A DNA stretch of 64,000 nucleotides from Pascua guehoae (taxonomy: Eukaryota; Basidiomycota; Tremellomycetes; Trichosporonales; Trichosporonaceae), in contig BCJX01000007.1 of assembly GCA_001600415.1 (NCBI GenBank), positions 1,374,144 through 1,438,143 of the forward strand, in the 5' to 3' direction. Within the stretch, counting starts at the first letter, position 1; every line of letters starts with the position of its first letter. A model generated the notes under the pieces. The model saw only the letters and a program-made list of their open reading frames with translations. It did no database searches and was not told the origin of the DNA. A program made the translations under genes and the position numbers. Positions 9,877-21,874 of this stretch are shown one piece after another.

Positions 9877-12605
9877 TTACGCTGGCACGCGGCGGCGCTT
9901 TGCGACGGGCGAGTCGCCATCGCCGAGCGAGTAGTGGGTGGGGCTCGTCGGGGGCACGTCCGAGCGGGGCGTGCGGGTTGGCGACTCGGCGTGGTCGTTG
10001 CTACCAAAGCGGTTCAGGACGCCGTGGATCTCCCACATGGGCGTCGAGAGGTGAGCGTTTGTCGAGTTGGGGACAGCTGGGCTGCCGTACGACAGTGGGG
10101 TCTTGTGGACCATCGGGGTGCGAAGGCCACCGATGGGGCGGGGAGTGCGGTCGGTGGCTGCCGATGAGCGCGAAACCGGAGTCTTGGGAGGGCCACGCTC
10201 AATGGGCGGGGCAAGTGATGGCACGTCGTTCTCGTCGCGAGGACGCTTGGCAGGAGTGGGCTTAAGGTCAAACGCGGCATCGAGCTTGGCTGGGGAGGTA
10301 GGCGTGGTGGATACCATGTCGTCGTGCGTCCACGCCTGCTGCAGCGAGCTGGGGTGGTGGTGCGGACGCCCGACGGTTGGGGGCATAGGGGACGAAGTGG
10401 GCGATGACGAGGTCTGGACTAATGCGGGCGTCCTGAGCGCACTCGACAACATGCCCGAAGTCGAGTGTCCATGTGAGGGGCGTTCGCGCTCACGAGACGG
10501 CGTGATGAAAATGTTATCGTCGTCGTTTAAGAACGCGGCGCTCAGCAACTCGGACGACATATGTTCAAGGCTGGCTGGTGCTTCTGGAATACGGGTTGGC
10601 TGCTGTTCGAGGATGGGTGACAATGGGTCGGCCTGGCTCATGCGGACGCGCTTAGGCCCAGCACTGCTGCTGCTGCCAAAGACGTTCTCCTCGTCATCGT
10701 CGCGGATATGCTTGCTGTTGAGAGAAGTGCGACGGAAGTGGCCGAGTTTGCCGTTTTCCTGTTTGGGTGGTGCCGACGACGTCGCAAAGAGACGCTGCGC
10801 CGGCGTGGGCTCGGCCTGCTCCATCGGCACAAAGTCGCTGTCATCTTCAAACTCGTGCTGGGATGAGGTAAGGAGTTTGGGAGCCATCGGTGGTGAAGAT
10901 GGAGGAGGGGCGGGGGCCGGCATGGACTGTGCCACGGGCGGTGGCGGGACTTGGTGGTGGTTGACGGGAGGAAGAGCGGGAGGCATGGGGACGGGAGGAC
11001 GAACGGCCACGGTCTTGTTGATCGGTACGAGCGATGCCTGGGGAGGCGGAGGCGGAGGCGGAGGCGGAGGCGGAGGCAGGAGCTCGGTGGCCTTGACATC
11101 TTCATCCTTGAGCACGGCCATCTTTCCGCGACCTTTCTTGCCCTTCTTGGGCATGTACTCGCGTCCCTCGGCGGCGGCGCGCTCGCGGTCGCGCTGCTCG
11201 ACCTTGCGCTCGTGAAGCGTCTGCTTGCAGACGGCGTGGTGGGGGTGTGATGCGGGGAAGTTCTTGATAAACTTGCCCTCCGAAGGCCAGTGAATCTTTT
11301 CACACTCGTCAATAACCCAGATGCCACCCTTGCCCGGGGGGTGCTTTTCGGTGCGGGGAATCGTCGAAAAGATCTTGTGGATCGAGAGGTTGTGGCGGAT
11401 CGAGTTGCGCCACTGGTCAATCGTCCGGAAGTAGGGGTACGCCGTCTCGACGTAGCGGTAAATGTGCTCGAGGGAGAGACCACCCGCCTTGGACTTGAGG
11501 ATTGCCTGGCCAATGATACAGGCGAATGACTGTTGTGGACGCTCCGTGGGGCGTGGGCCTGGTGGAATGCCCTCGACGCCGGGGTCCTCGGCGACTTTGG
11601 CAAACTTTGCGCTGGTGCGCGAACCAGACGCGACCACAGGCTGCTTGGCGGGAGGACGCATGGGGCGGCCTGGCACCGCGGCGACGGCGGCCTTGCGCGG
11701 CGCGCGCGACTCGGGGTCAAAGGTGGGGATACGGTCACGAACGCGCTTTGTGGGCGAGTCATTGTCGTTATCGTCGTCACTGGTGGAAGCCATAGGGAGT
11801 CGCGAAGGGCCAGGGCGGTCGACCGAGCTGCTGTTGTCGGTGCTGCTGGTCATGGACGAAGATGACATGAGGGGAGGCTTGTAGTTGCCATTGGCGTTGG
11901 TGGGGGTCTTGTGGGCGTCGGTCGGCGTGAACTGCGCGAGCTGTACCGGAGCGGGTCCCAGCGCACGGGCTGGCGAGATGCCCTGGTGAATATCGGTAAA
12001 GGATGCCTGGAGAAAAACGGTCAGTGCCCAAGTCTTTTTCTTTCCAAAGTCAAGCGCGTCAAACGGGCTTGGCCTCTTTCCCAGTTACTCACATCGTGCA
12101 TGTACTCGTAACCGAGCATGTGCGACTGGCTGGTGCCAGCAACCTGTTGCTCCATCATGATCCCAGGCTCCGACATTGCAGTACGGGGAGGGGGTGGGAG
12201 AGGACCGCCAAACACGTCGGCGCCGACCATGTGTGGGCTATCAGAGCCGGAAATGGAGTGATGGCGCTGCCAGTTGGGGTTGTGAGCGTGAGGAGGGTAG
12301 TTTGGCTGCTGTTGGTGGACCATGGGCTGCTGGGTGTGATGCTGGTGCTGACCCATTGGCACGTAAGGCTGTTGGTGCTGGCCCATCATGACGACACCAT
12401 GCTGGACGTGTCCGTGAGGGTCGACGTGCTGGCCGTGGCCGTCTGGCGAGATCAGGGGCATGTGCGTCGACATGTGGGGCGAGACTGCGCCGAAGGTTGG
12501 GACCGGGTCGCCATAGGCACCCATGGGAGCGGGATGCACCGTGGGCGAGATGGACTCGTCACGAGTGTAGCCCTGGTCGCCGTAAGACGACTGGGGTGCG
12601 TTCAT
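9877..12605 (-). CDS. forkhead (winged-helix) transcription factor
   Basis: Sequence-specific DNA-binding nuclear regulator. Two exons, 12605-12093 and 12006-9877, join in phase 0 to 880 residues. The N-terminal 170 residues are rich in His, Gln, Pro and Met (low complexity). The forkhead domain spans about residues 327-420: RPQQSFACIIGQAIL start, YPYFRTIDQWRNSIRHNLS recognition helix and KGGIWVIDE wing. It is followed by a Lys/Arg-rich PKKGKKGRGK segment, probably a nuclear localisation signal. A run of about a dozen prolines is encoded by a GGA/GGC repeat at about 11040-11082. The long C-terminus is disordered with many S/T-P sites, suggesting phosphorylation. No FHA domain was seen, so it is not a simple Fkh2 copy. 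Which forkhead subfamily it belongs to is not decided. Confidence 0.92.
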
Positions 12606-13509
12606 CGTAGCGAGAACGCGTTGGTGCTTGATGGGTTGGTTGACAAAAGCAAGCGATGTGCGTTTTCAACCAGACTGTACGTAGCCTGCGCAAGTCTGCG
12701 CGTCGGCGTCAGACACTGTCCCGTGCGCGTTTTGTTTTTGTAGTGAAAACTCACTGGCGACAAGAAGTCAAGCGCGTGGGGTGCGTGTGTGTGTGCGTGG
12801 GAGTTGGAGTGCGACAGGACAAAATCACACCAGACGCGTGAACGTGAGGGACGTCGTTTGATGGGCGATGCGACGTGTCGCGCGTGTGGCGGCAAATGTC
12901 TTGCTGTGCAGCGCAGGCAAGTGTCGTCGCGAGGATGCGTGTTGTGCAAGTCGAGTCGACGGGGTCAGTCGTCTCGAGGGGTGAGGGGTGATTCGACCGC
13001 ACAGAGTTGGGAATGGTGGGTGGTGGGAAAGCGGTGCGAAGGGGGGGAGAGGGGAGGGGGGAGAGAGGCGCGTTGAAGCGAGCAGCGAGCGCGACGGGAC
13101 GCGTTCACAAGCCGAGTGTCCAGAGGTGGATGCCAGTGGTCGGGACAATGTGGAGACGGCGATGTCGACAACCGTTACAGAGGTCAACGCGTTGTGGAGC
13201 GGGTGAGGATCGGATGGGGCCGTGTGGGGGCGCGGGCAGACTCTGGACGAGGTGGCGACGCGCCCGACGGACGATGATCGCGAGCGGCGGTGCGCGGGTG
13301 ATCGGGATAACGAGTGGGGGGAGAAAACGAGTGCAAGCGCAGTGCAGTGCGATGTGCGGATGCAAGAGGTCGAGTGTATGAGATAGGGTGGTGGTAGAGT
13401 AGGTTGGAAGGAGGAGGTAGAGTAGTGGTGAGAGAAGTGGGTGGTGGATGGGATGGATGAGAAGTGAAGTGCGGTGCGGTGCAGTAGTGCGTCGATGAGG
13501 GCAGGCGCG

Positions 13510-13549
<40 letters not shown>
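13510..13549. repeat. (AGGC)n microsatellite, about 10 copies
   Basis: An uninterrupted tetranucleotide run in the forkhead upstream region; copy number is likely variable between strains. Confidence 0.9.
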
Positions 13550-15301
13550 TACTTTAGACGGGTGCTAGGCAGGTAGGCAGACTTGCAGGCGGGGCGGGGG
13601 ACAGCAGTGGGATGGAGGGAGATGCAGGGGCTCTTTGGTTTTTGTCAAAGGGCAGGCGCGTCGCTTCAAGGTTGGCCCCAAAGTCGTCACCAGGTCACCT
13701 GCCTCTCTCTCTCCTGACTCCCACACCACCCACCACCCAAAGAAAGGGACCATCATGTCATCACCCCCAGCGGCCAGCGGGCGAGGCTCCTAGACCGGGA
13801 CACTCGCTACTACAGTAGGCTATGCACCACCACCGCTGCATGCCCGCATGCCTGTCTGCCTGCATGCATGCATGGTCGAGTCTCAGGAGGATATGCTAGG
13901 ATTGACTTTTGGTGGTTCACGACGCGTCTCACAGGATTGCCATTATTTCCTCTTTCAGCTTGTCTTTCAGGGAACTAGACTCAGGGTAACGGATACTTTT
14001 CTCTCAACTACAGTGCCCTCTTCTGATGGAGGATCGACTAGTTTCCCTGGAGTCCCTGTATTGCACCCTGAGGGGTGGGGTTTCCCTTGCTCCGTGGGCT
14101 TCGGAGCTACCACCATGGTGGGATGGATTTTTTTTTCTTCTCTTTCTTTCCTGCCCGTGCCCTCGTCTGGTGCTCGGTCGAGGGCTACAGAAACTGTACT
14201 GTACTGTAGTTGTCCTGTGCTCGACCGTTCTCTGGCACTCTGTCTGTCATCTGTCTGTCATTGTGGCGCACAGTCTACCCAACCCCCCACTTGCTAGTTC
14301 TCTCGGATCGCTGCCAGTGATCGACTGGTATACATACACGAGCGCCCTCTCCTTTGGTCCATCTCATTCTTGTCGTCTCAAGCTCATGTACCTTTTGCTG
14401 CTCACTGCCAAAACGAGTGCCTCTTGTGCCTGCCCCGAGCTGCTCTCTCAGTCATGCCTATTCGCACGTTGCTGGATCCTGGATCCTGGTAATACGTCGT
14501 ATTCCACGAGTCGCACGCTCTCACCTCACTCTTACATACATTGCGACAATCCGAAAACCTAAGCTTCAGCGTCGACGCACATTATAGGCGTCCCATTCGG
14601 CCGGCATACGGCACTTTTGGCTTTCCGCTGCCTGCCCATCAATATGTTTAGCAGTAGCGCCAGCAAGCGCGGTGCGCGTGCCGGGGCATAGAACAAGGCC
14701 GAGTTGTCGATGGGCAGAAGCATGCCGCAAGCAAAGAATCTCGGCTGGGGCCGAAACGAAACGCGGGCGCGTGGACAGCGCGTCGCGACGCGTACTGTAG
14801 CGTAGCAAAAGACAGTGGGTCAGAGGCGTCTTCTTTGGACCGGGGGTGGCACCATACAGTTCAATCTCGAGACACGCTAGCGAGACGCCTCTCGACGCCT
14901 CAAACGATGTGTTTAATACATCCCAGGTCGCCAGGTCATGTTCAGACATTGCACTCCATTCAAGGTGCACGGCTAGCACGGGCGGCGGCGCCGCGCGGCA
15001 GCGGCATCGGGCCCCCGCTCCACTGCTGCCCGGGCGTGCGGGGAGGCAGCATGCAGCCAAGGCAGTCAAGGCAGACGCAATCCATTCTCGGACGGGGCGC
15101 GCGCTCCACAGACGCCAGCCCGCCACTTCATGCAGTCCAGGGTGGCGGCATGGGCGGGGACAGACTTTGGGTCGAAAACCGACCGCCCATCGAGACGTGT
15201 CATTTTGATTTTGGCGTGCCGTGTCGCCGCGTCCATTGAGCAGCCATCGCGTCACTGCTCTCACCCGTCACTGCCTGCGTCACAAGAGTCTCCAGTCACC
15301 A

Positions 15302-15333
15302 GTCACAAGAGTCACAAGAGTCACAAGAGTCAC
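15302..15333. repeat. 9-nt tandem repeat (gtcacaaga), about 3.6 copies
   Basis: Head-to-tail copies about 320 nt upstream of the ASNSD1 start. GTCAC recurs many more times between 15240 and 15500, so the short word is over-represented across the whole leader region. Confidence 0.8.
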
Positions 15334-15648
15334 GGGCGAGCGAGGGTCGGGTCACGGCACGGCAACACGCTCACGACGTCACTGCGTCACTGGATTCGCT
15401 GGATTTTCCGCTATCGGGCGGCACTCGACTTTTGTCCGTCCACTACTCGCAGGTGGGTGTTTGTTGACAGTCACTGTCGATCACTGTGCCTTGCCGGCCA
15501 TCTCGTCGGCCACCACCGCTACTGCATATCGCTATCGGCTCGAGCTAGCTAGCGGCTCACGCCGGCCAGACCGCAACAGCTCGTCCTCGTCACAGGCCAG
15601 GACGGCTACACCCTCCACAGGCCGGCCCACAGAGCACCATCACTCGGA

Positions 15649-18565
15649 ATGTGCGGCCTCACCCTCGTCCTCGGCCTCGCCACAGGCTCAGACGACTCGG
15701 ACGCCCTCACGCGCGCGCAGTGTGCGACCAACGGCGCACGCGGGCCCGACGCACATGGGCTGTACGCGACGCGCCTGGCGACGGCACGGGGCGACGTGCT
15801 GCTCGCGCTCGGCGCGAGCGTCCTCGGGCTGCGGGGGGAACGGACCGCGCAGCCGCTCGTGGGGCGCCGGGGCGTGCTGGGATGGAACGGGCAGGTGTTT
15901 AGCGGGCTGGGGTTCGGGGGTGATGGCGCGCAAGGCGGGGACGGCGACAACGACACGCGGCGGATCTTTGCGCTCCTCGAGGCGGGCGAGGCGGTCGAGA
16001 GCGTCCTGGACGAGGTTGAGGGGCCGTGAGTACTGTGTGGCGTTTGCGGATGCTGATGCCGATAAGATATGCCTTGATCTACTACCACGTATGTCGTAGC
16101 CCACTGCACACCCACGCCAACCCGCTAACCTAAGTACGCAACACGGCTGGTCCACTTTGCCCTCGACCCCCTGTCGCGCCGCTCCCTCCTCGTCCACGCT
16201 GGGTCGACGCTCGTGCTCTCGTCGTCGCGCAGTGCAGAGGCCCGACTCGCCGGCGTGGCCATGCGCGCGCTCGACGGCGGGGCCCGCGGGGTTATTGACC
16301 TCGCCAAGCTTGGGGTATCCGATCAGGTATGTGGGCTGACGCTGACCTACTTGAACCTCCCTCCCACGACTGAACAAATGCCATCGTGACACATCCTCCT
16401 CACGCTCGCCTCCCCCTCCTGCTCGCCTCCCACTCCTCACGCTCGCCTACCCCTCCCCCTCCCTCCGGCTCCTTCCCACTCCGTTCTCCATCTCTCCAGA
16501 CACATGGCTGACATCAGCCCGACTTTTCCACTGCGATCCACTTCCTGCCCCCGCGCCGCCCCCTCGCGCCAATCCGCCCCGACCTCCCGCCCCCGGACGC
16601 TGACGGGGACACGGACGCGGACACGGACGCCGTCGCGGCAGAGGTGCCCCGCTTCCTCGCCCAGCTGACCGCCGCCGTCCGGCGGCGTGTCGACAACATT
16701 CCCTTCCGCACGCCCAAGCCCTCGCCCAATCCCACACCCGACTCGACGCCCAACCCCACGCCCGACTCGACGCCCAACCCCACCCCCAGCCCTGCCACAC
16801 ACCCCAACCGCCTCGCACCCGCGCGCGTCGCGCTGCTCTTTTCGGGCGGCGTCGACTGTACCCTCCTCGCGTACCTCGTGCACACGTGTGTGCCTCCCGG
16901 CGAGCCGATCGAGCTCGTCAATGTCGCGTTTGCGTCCAAGCCTGCCGGGAGGGGCAAGGCCAAGGCGAAGGTGAGGGGCGGCAAGGGGGCCAAGGGGGCC
17001 AAGGGGGGAAAGGCGGCCAAGGGTGGCAATGGTGGCAAGGGGGGCAATGCCGACGAGACGGAGGGAGGCCAGGCCGACAAGACAGAGGACGCGGCCGAGG
17101 CCGAGGCAACCACACCCCATCCAACAGAATCAACTCTGCCCCAACCGACAACCCGGCCCCAACCGACAACCCAGCCCCAACCGACATACCTCGTCCCCGA
17201 CCGCGTCTCGGGGCTCGCCGCCACGGCCGAGCTCCGCGCCGCGTGCCCCGGGCGCGAGTTTCGCTTTGTCGAGGTCGACGTGGATGCAGAGGTAGGTCAA
17301 CCCGCTCGCATGCTAGCCGAGCTGACGGGCAGGAGAGCGCGGCGTACCGCCAGACCGTGCTGGATCTGATGTATCCGAGCATCACTGGTGCGTATCGCGT
17401 GGACGGGCGGTGTGGCGATATCCACGACGATGCGCGTGGGCGCGTGAGCCACCCTGATACTGTCCATGGTACTAATGATCGTGGCCAGCCGGGGCCATAC
17501 TCTGATCCAGATACTCGTGCCCACGCCCGTCATACACTTGACCACAAACCAGACCAAACCCGCTGACACCAGAAATGGACCTCTCCCTCGCCTACCCCCT
17601 CTTCTTCGCGTCGCGCGGCGTCGGCTCCCTCGACACCGCCCACGGGCGCGTGCCGTATACCGTCACTGCCAAAGTGTACATTTCGGGCCTGGGCGCCGAC
17701 GAGTGAGTTTAACACGAGGAATGGGGAGGCGCGGGACGCGCGGGGATGTGTAGGGATAGGCGGGGATGCGTGCGAGGATGTGCGCGGGAATGTGTGCGAG
17801 GATGTGTGCGGGGATGCACGCGGGGACGGGGGCAGGAACGGGCGCGGGGATGCCGGGCGAGGATGGAGAAGGGGGCCGGGAGTGGTGGGGGAGGTTGGGG
17901 GTTGAGCTCTAGTGGGCATACAGGCTGACGGACAGGCAGTTGGCGGGGTATACGCGGCATCGCAAGGCGTTTGAGCGTGGGTCGTGGGCTGGGCTCGTCG
18001 ACGAGGTGAGTCGTGGCACGTATTGGTTCAGTCTCCGAGCTCGCGCAGTGTCACTTCTGGAGCTTGCAGGGTACACCGGTATGACCCACGTTGTCGCTCC
18101 GTACTGGCACTGAATCTAGCTTCAAATCGAGCTCCAGTACCGCTTCCCCCTACAACCTGCCGCCAGCTCGTTGCCTCCACGCCCGCACCACCTAACGCCC
18201 AGGTCCAAATGGACATTGACCGTCTACCCCAACGCAACCTCTCGCGCGACGACCGCGTGCTGTCCTCGCACGCCCGCGATGCGCGCTACCCCTACCTCGA
18301 CCTGGGCTTTGTGTCCTACCTCGGCGCACTCCCAATATGGGCAAAATGCAACCCCGCCCTCCCCGCAGGCGCGGGCGACAAGCGCCTCATCCGCCTCGCC
18401 GCACGCGCGTGCGGCTTGCCAGAGGCCGGCGGGCGCGTCAAGCGTGCCATGCAGTTTGGAACGCGCAGCTCAAAGCTCAGTGATACTGTCAAGGGGTATC
18501 GAGCGGGCGATGGGCTCGTGCGAGAGTATGCGGGCGAGAAGGAAGGGATCACTACACATGCATAG
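15649..18565 (+). CDS. ASNSD1: asparagine synthetase domain-containing protein 1-like (class II glutaminase fold plus AsnS ATPase fold)
   Basis: Exons 15649-16025, 16067-16088 (22 nt), 16135-16326, 16518-17291, 17333-17387, 17573-17702, 17924-18005 and 18203-18565 give 664 residues. The protein starts MCGLTL, so Cys2, the class II amidotransferase nucleophile, is present. The ATP-pyrophosphatase loop SGGVDC is at about residue 305. AsnS-like blocks MDLSLAYPLFFASRG, YISGLGADEL and RNLSRDDRVLSSHARDARYP follow. The tiny 22-nt exon encodes YALIYYH after GP, matching the family GP-(Y/W)-A motif, and is the only way found to keep phase. Two low-complexity insertions (NPTPDST repeats, then Gly/Lys and PQPTT repeats) flank the pyrophosphatase loop. 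True asparagine synthesis is doubtful for this subfamily. Several introns of 185-220 nt are long for this window. Confidence 0.88.
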
Positions 18566-18840
18566 AAGAGATGACAGCATTCACTGGATGACGCTTGCTG
18601 CACCACTCACGGACACTGACCTGTCCTACTCGGCCCGCCTACGCCTCCACACCATATCGCACAGCTGAGTCCCACGTAGTCCACCACATTGCACACCACA
18701 CAGCACACCACGCAGGGCAGCACAATGTGCACGTCACAGGGCAGCACGCAATGCACCGCACCAGCGTATCACACAACACGCCACACCAACATTCCACGCC
18801 ACACCGCACACAGCGCAGTCCACACCACACCGCCCAGCAC

Positions 18841-21281
18841 CTACTCGTCGTCCTCGAGCGGCTCGGACACATCGAGAGGCGCAACAGTACGGCTGCAGCG
18901 CGACGAGCCCTGAGATCCGGCGATGGACGAGCGCCCTAATGTGGTCGGGCGGCCGGGAGACGACACGCGCCCCATGGGCGTAGACGGGGGCCCAATTGGA
19001 GTGGCCGAGCGCGCCAGTAGAGAGGACAATCGGTTCATCGGAGCGGCCGAGCGCCCCATCGGGGCCGACTGGGAACCGGTCTGGACCTGGCTGCTCTGCG
19101 GCAGGTCGTGGCTGGCTTGGTTGGGCGAGTTCGGCGCGGGCGTCGTGACTGTGGCACCCGGAGGTTGACTCGAGCCAGCTGCAGTCGCTGCAGTCGCTGC
19201 AGCCACCGTAGGCTGACCACCACCATCTCCCTGCGTCGAGACCTGGCTACCCCCTCCGCCACCTTGGCTAGCGGCTCCCGGTTGGGCGCTGCCGTTTGCT
19301 CGATCTGGATGCGTAAGCTTGGGACGTTTGGCCGTGCTGGATGTCGCATCGGCACCGCCATCGAGGGCCTCTCCGAGAGTAATGCCCGGCCGTTTGAGCG
19401 GGTTGCGAGACGCTGGAGTCGCTGCCCGCGGCACATTCTTCATCCGGGACTTGCGTGGCGTCTTCGCCTTGGGCGTCTTGGGTGTCTTGGGCGCAGCGGG
19501 CTTGGTCGTCGCCGTCTTGGGCTTGGCTGGTGCCCGTTTCTTTACGGGGCGCTTGACAGTCGCTGCTGGCTTGGGCCCAGCACGCTTCACGGGCACACGT
19601 GGGGAGCGGGACAGATCGGTGGGAGGGAGGATAGGCGGGGCTGCAAGGGCGCCTGTCGTCGGGAAGACCACCTCGTCGGCTTGACGGTTGGGTGTCGGTT
19701 GTGGCTCCTGCGTCATCGGCGTCGGGCTCTGGGTTTCGTCACTCCCAAGCTGGTTGTCAGCATCGTACGCAAACGCCAACTCATGGAAGTTACCTGTGCG
19801 TCCACCCAGTCACCAGTACGTTCTCCCCTTGCACCAAAAGTTCGAGCCGCGCCGGTCGGCGTCGTGAATGGTGTTTCTTCCGGCTCGGTCTCTTGGACGT
19901 CGTCGACGGTTGGAGTCGGCGGACGCAGAGGGTTCTGCAAGTCAGACATATCATGGACATGAACGTACCCAAGCAACAGTGCGCTTTCGGCTATCTTCGA
20001 GCTGTGTGTGGTGTAGTTGCTTGTATTCGTTTTCCCCACCCGTAATCATGTCGGGCTCGGATGGCAGGAAATCGGAGACGGACATGATGCTAACGGACAG
20101 CCTGGAGATGTCAATTCTTGTTAAACGGAGGTTGCGTATGCGTACTCATGCTCTGCCGTACGGAACGGCTCGGGAATGATAACTTGAGGAATTTCCGTCT
20201 TGTCGTGTGTTCGAATGAACAGCGGCTCGTTGTCGACGGGCCGGAATTGAGGTGGTTGGTAGCTATGGGGTTAGCACAGTCGTTGGGTGCCAACATACTC
20301 TGCTGGCGCTTTATCAGTGTATGTCATCTTGAAGTCTAGGAAGCGTTGCCCTGCCAGTCAGCATGATGGGCCGTGACAAGGAGCGTACGTGGCAGAAATG
20401 GCAGCGACTCGAGTCGACGGACGAGGCGCTCCATGAAGTCCTGGAGATGAGCACACTGATCCGTGTTCAAACTCTGAACTCACCCGCACAGCCACCTTGA
20501 GTTCAGATGTAGTTTGAGGCAGCTCAATTGTTGAGTTTCCTTCTCCGTCGCGCGCGCTCGTCATGCTCATTGTCGGGCCATTGCCATACTTGAAGTCGAA
20601 AGTGTACGACTCGACAATGCTGCGACACGTCAGCCAGAGGGCCTAGGGTTGGTGCGATGTTGTACTTGTTCGGGTCGTCCTTGTCCTGGATGGTCAGAGA
20701 GGTGCCATGGTGGGGGACGCACTAGGAGGATAAGGAGCATGAGCGACTCGATGTAGCCACGATCCAAAGCGTCCATGATGCCCGACTGGTGTAAGCAGGA
20801 GGGAAGCTGGGATAAACGTACGAGGTATTTGTGAAGCCCAGAGACTCCTTTCCCACTGGTCATCAGTTTCTAGGTCTATGCCATGCCCACCACTCACTTA
20901 GGAGAGCGCTTGAGGCGCGTCACTTGCAGGCGGTTCATGTCACCAGCACCTTCTTGCGTTGCATCCATCTGCCCCTCACGCGCCGCTGACGAACCCAGAA
21001 AGCGCTTCTCAAAGTGGTCGTCGGGCTGGAGGTGCCTCCTTGTTAGTGCTGGGCCGCCCGCGACTCGAGGAAGGAATGAAGGCAGCGTAGCGTGGTGACG
21101 GGATGCGTACCGAAGAAAGGCAATGGTCCCAAGCGCGATTTCTACAGTCGTTTTCACCACTTGCAGGCTCTGCGCAGCCGAGAGCTGTGTCGACTGCGAC
21201 TGCCTCGGCTGGCGCTGAGGTCCGTCAGCTGGACGCAGGTGCGTGTCAGGTAGTACTCACAACCAGCTGTGCCATCGCCAT
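18841..21281 (-). CDS. HOP1: meiotic HORMA-domain protein Hop1
   Basis: Axial-element protein of meiotic chromosomes that promotes inter-homologue recombination. Thirteen exons join in phase: 21281-21261, 21214-21111, 21035-20898, 20855-20822, 20785-20723, 20685-20666, 20619-20484, 20440-20389, 20350-20299, 20262-20146, 20101-19969, 19934-19794 and 19749-18841 (639 residues). HORMA hallmarks across about residues 10-240 include SAAQSLQVVKTTVEIALGT with FLRHLQPDDHF, GYIESLMLLILL and DPNNIVESYTFDFKYG. The C-terminal 300 residues are disordered and Pro/Lys/Ser/Thr-rich with KxPKTPK repeats, likely chromatin binding. No PHD or zinc finger, present in some fungal Hop1 proteins, was seen. The start is chosen because MAMAQLV splices in phase to the HORMA exon. 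Low-complexity C-terminal boundaries are less certain. Confidence 0.88.
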
Positions 21282-21874
21282 CTTTCCGACAACCGATGTG
21301 GGACGGCGGCACGCTGCAGCAGGTGGGTTGTTGGTTCGCGCGGGTCAAGAGGGCTACAGGTGAGAGAGTGAGGGAGTGTTGTGGTTGACAGAGATGGTTT
21401 GTGACGGTGGATGTAATGTGAGCAGTTGTGGGTGGCAATAATTGTGGGTGATGGAGAAGTGGGGGAAATGAACAAGCGAGATGAGGAAGGATGCAACAAT
21501 TGCGTTTTGGGGGCATGGAGATGAGGGAAGGTGGACATGACAGAACGAGGAAGGAAGGAAAGGAAGGAAGAAAGGAAGGAAGAAAGGAAGGAAGGAAGGA
21601 AGAAAGACGAGGGAAGGCATATTGAGTGTAAAGTTTCGACTACCCCTTGTGCGACCACGACCAGTAACCAAATAACCAGACAACAAGGTAACTAGAGCAC
21701 ATGTGTTCAATGGCGTCAACCGCGACCATGCCAATGTATCGCCGTTCGTTCTCGTATGATCGTGCATATGTGGCACAGGCTGGAGGTAGGTCTGAGCTGT
21801 GGGACATGGCCGAAGACATGCAGGTGGTATTCAATACAACGTCGAGTTTCAATCCGATGACACGTTTACGTTCT
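21282..21874. other. intergenic, Hop1 promoter and PNS1 3' region
   Basis: No gene seen. It contains a purine-rich GGAA repeat at 21548-21606 about 270-330 nt upstream of the Hop1 start. Confidence 0.5.
21548..21606. repeat. GGAA-type purine microsatellite
   Basis: Imperfect (GGAA)n/(GAAA)n run on the plus strand, pyrimidine-rich on the coding strand of Hop1. Confidence 0.8.

Larger units (their letters stand above)
12606..15648. other. 3-kb intergenic region without a supported gene
   Basis: Lies between two divergently transcribed genes. It includes the forkhead 5' leader, a GGCA microsatellite (13510-13549), T- and CT-rich blocks at 13680-14560, and a 9-nt tandem repeat just before ASNSD1. 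A minus-strand open frame at 15264-14566 (232 codons) has no recognisable domain and a composition like shifted GC-rich DNA, so it is not called. Confidence 0.5.

Noticed and set aside
10067..11215. 382-codon plus-strand frame rich in Gly, Arg and Ser
   Set aside because: It is the antisense shadow of the forkhead gene, whose domain is unambiguous on the minus strand.
13848..14562. Plus-strand frames of 149 and 178 codons in a CT-rich block
   Set aside because: Cys/Leu/Ser-rich translations follow from pyrimidine-rich DNA; no homology or splice logic.
14566..15264. 232-codon minus-strand open frame
   Set aside because: No start context, domain or phase-consistent neighbours; composition is Arg/Ala/Pro-rich as for shifted frames of GC-rich DNA.
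16015..16135. Non-consensus gttgag donor in ASNSD1 to avoid a micro-exon
   Set aside because: It would drop the conserved GP-YA motif, whereas the 22-nt exon restores it with consensus splice sites.
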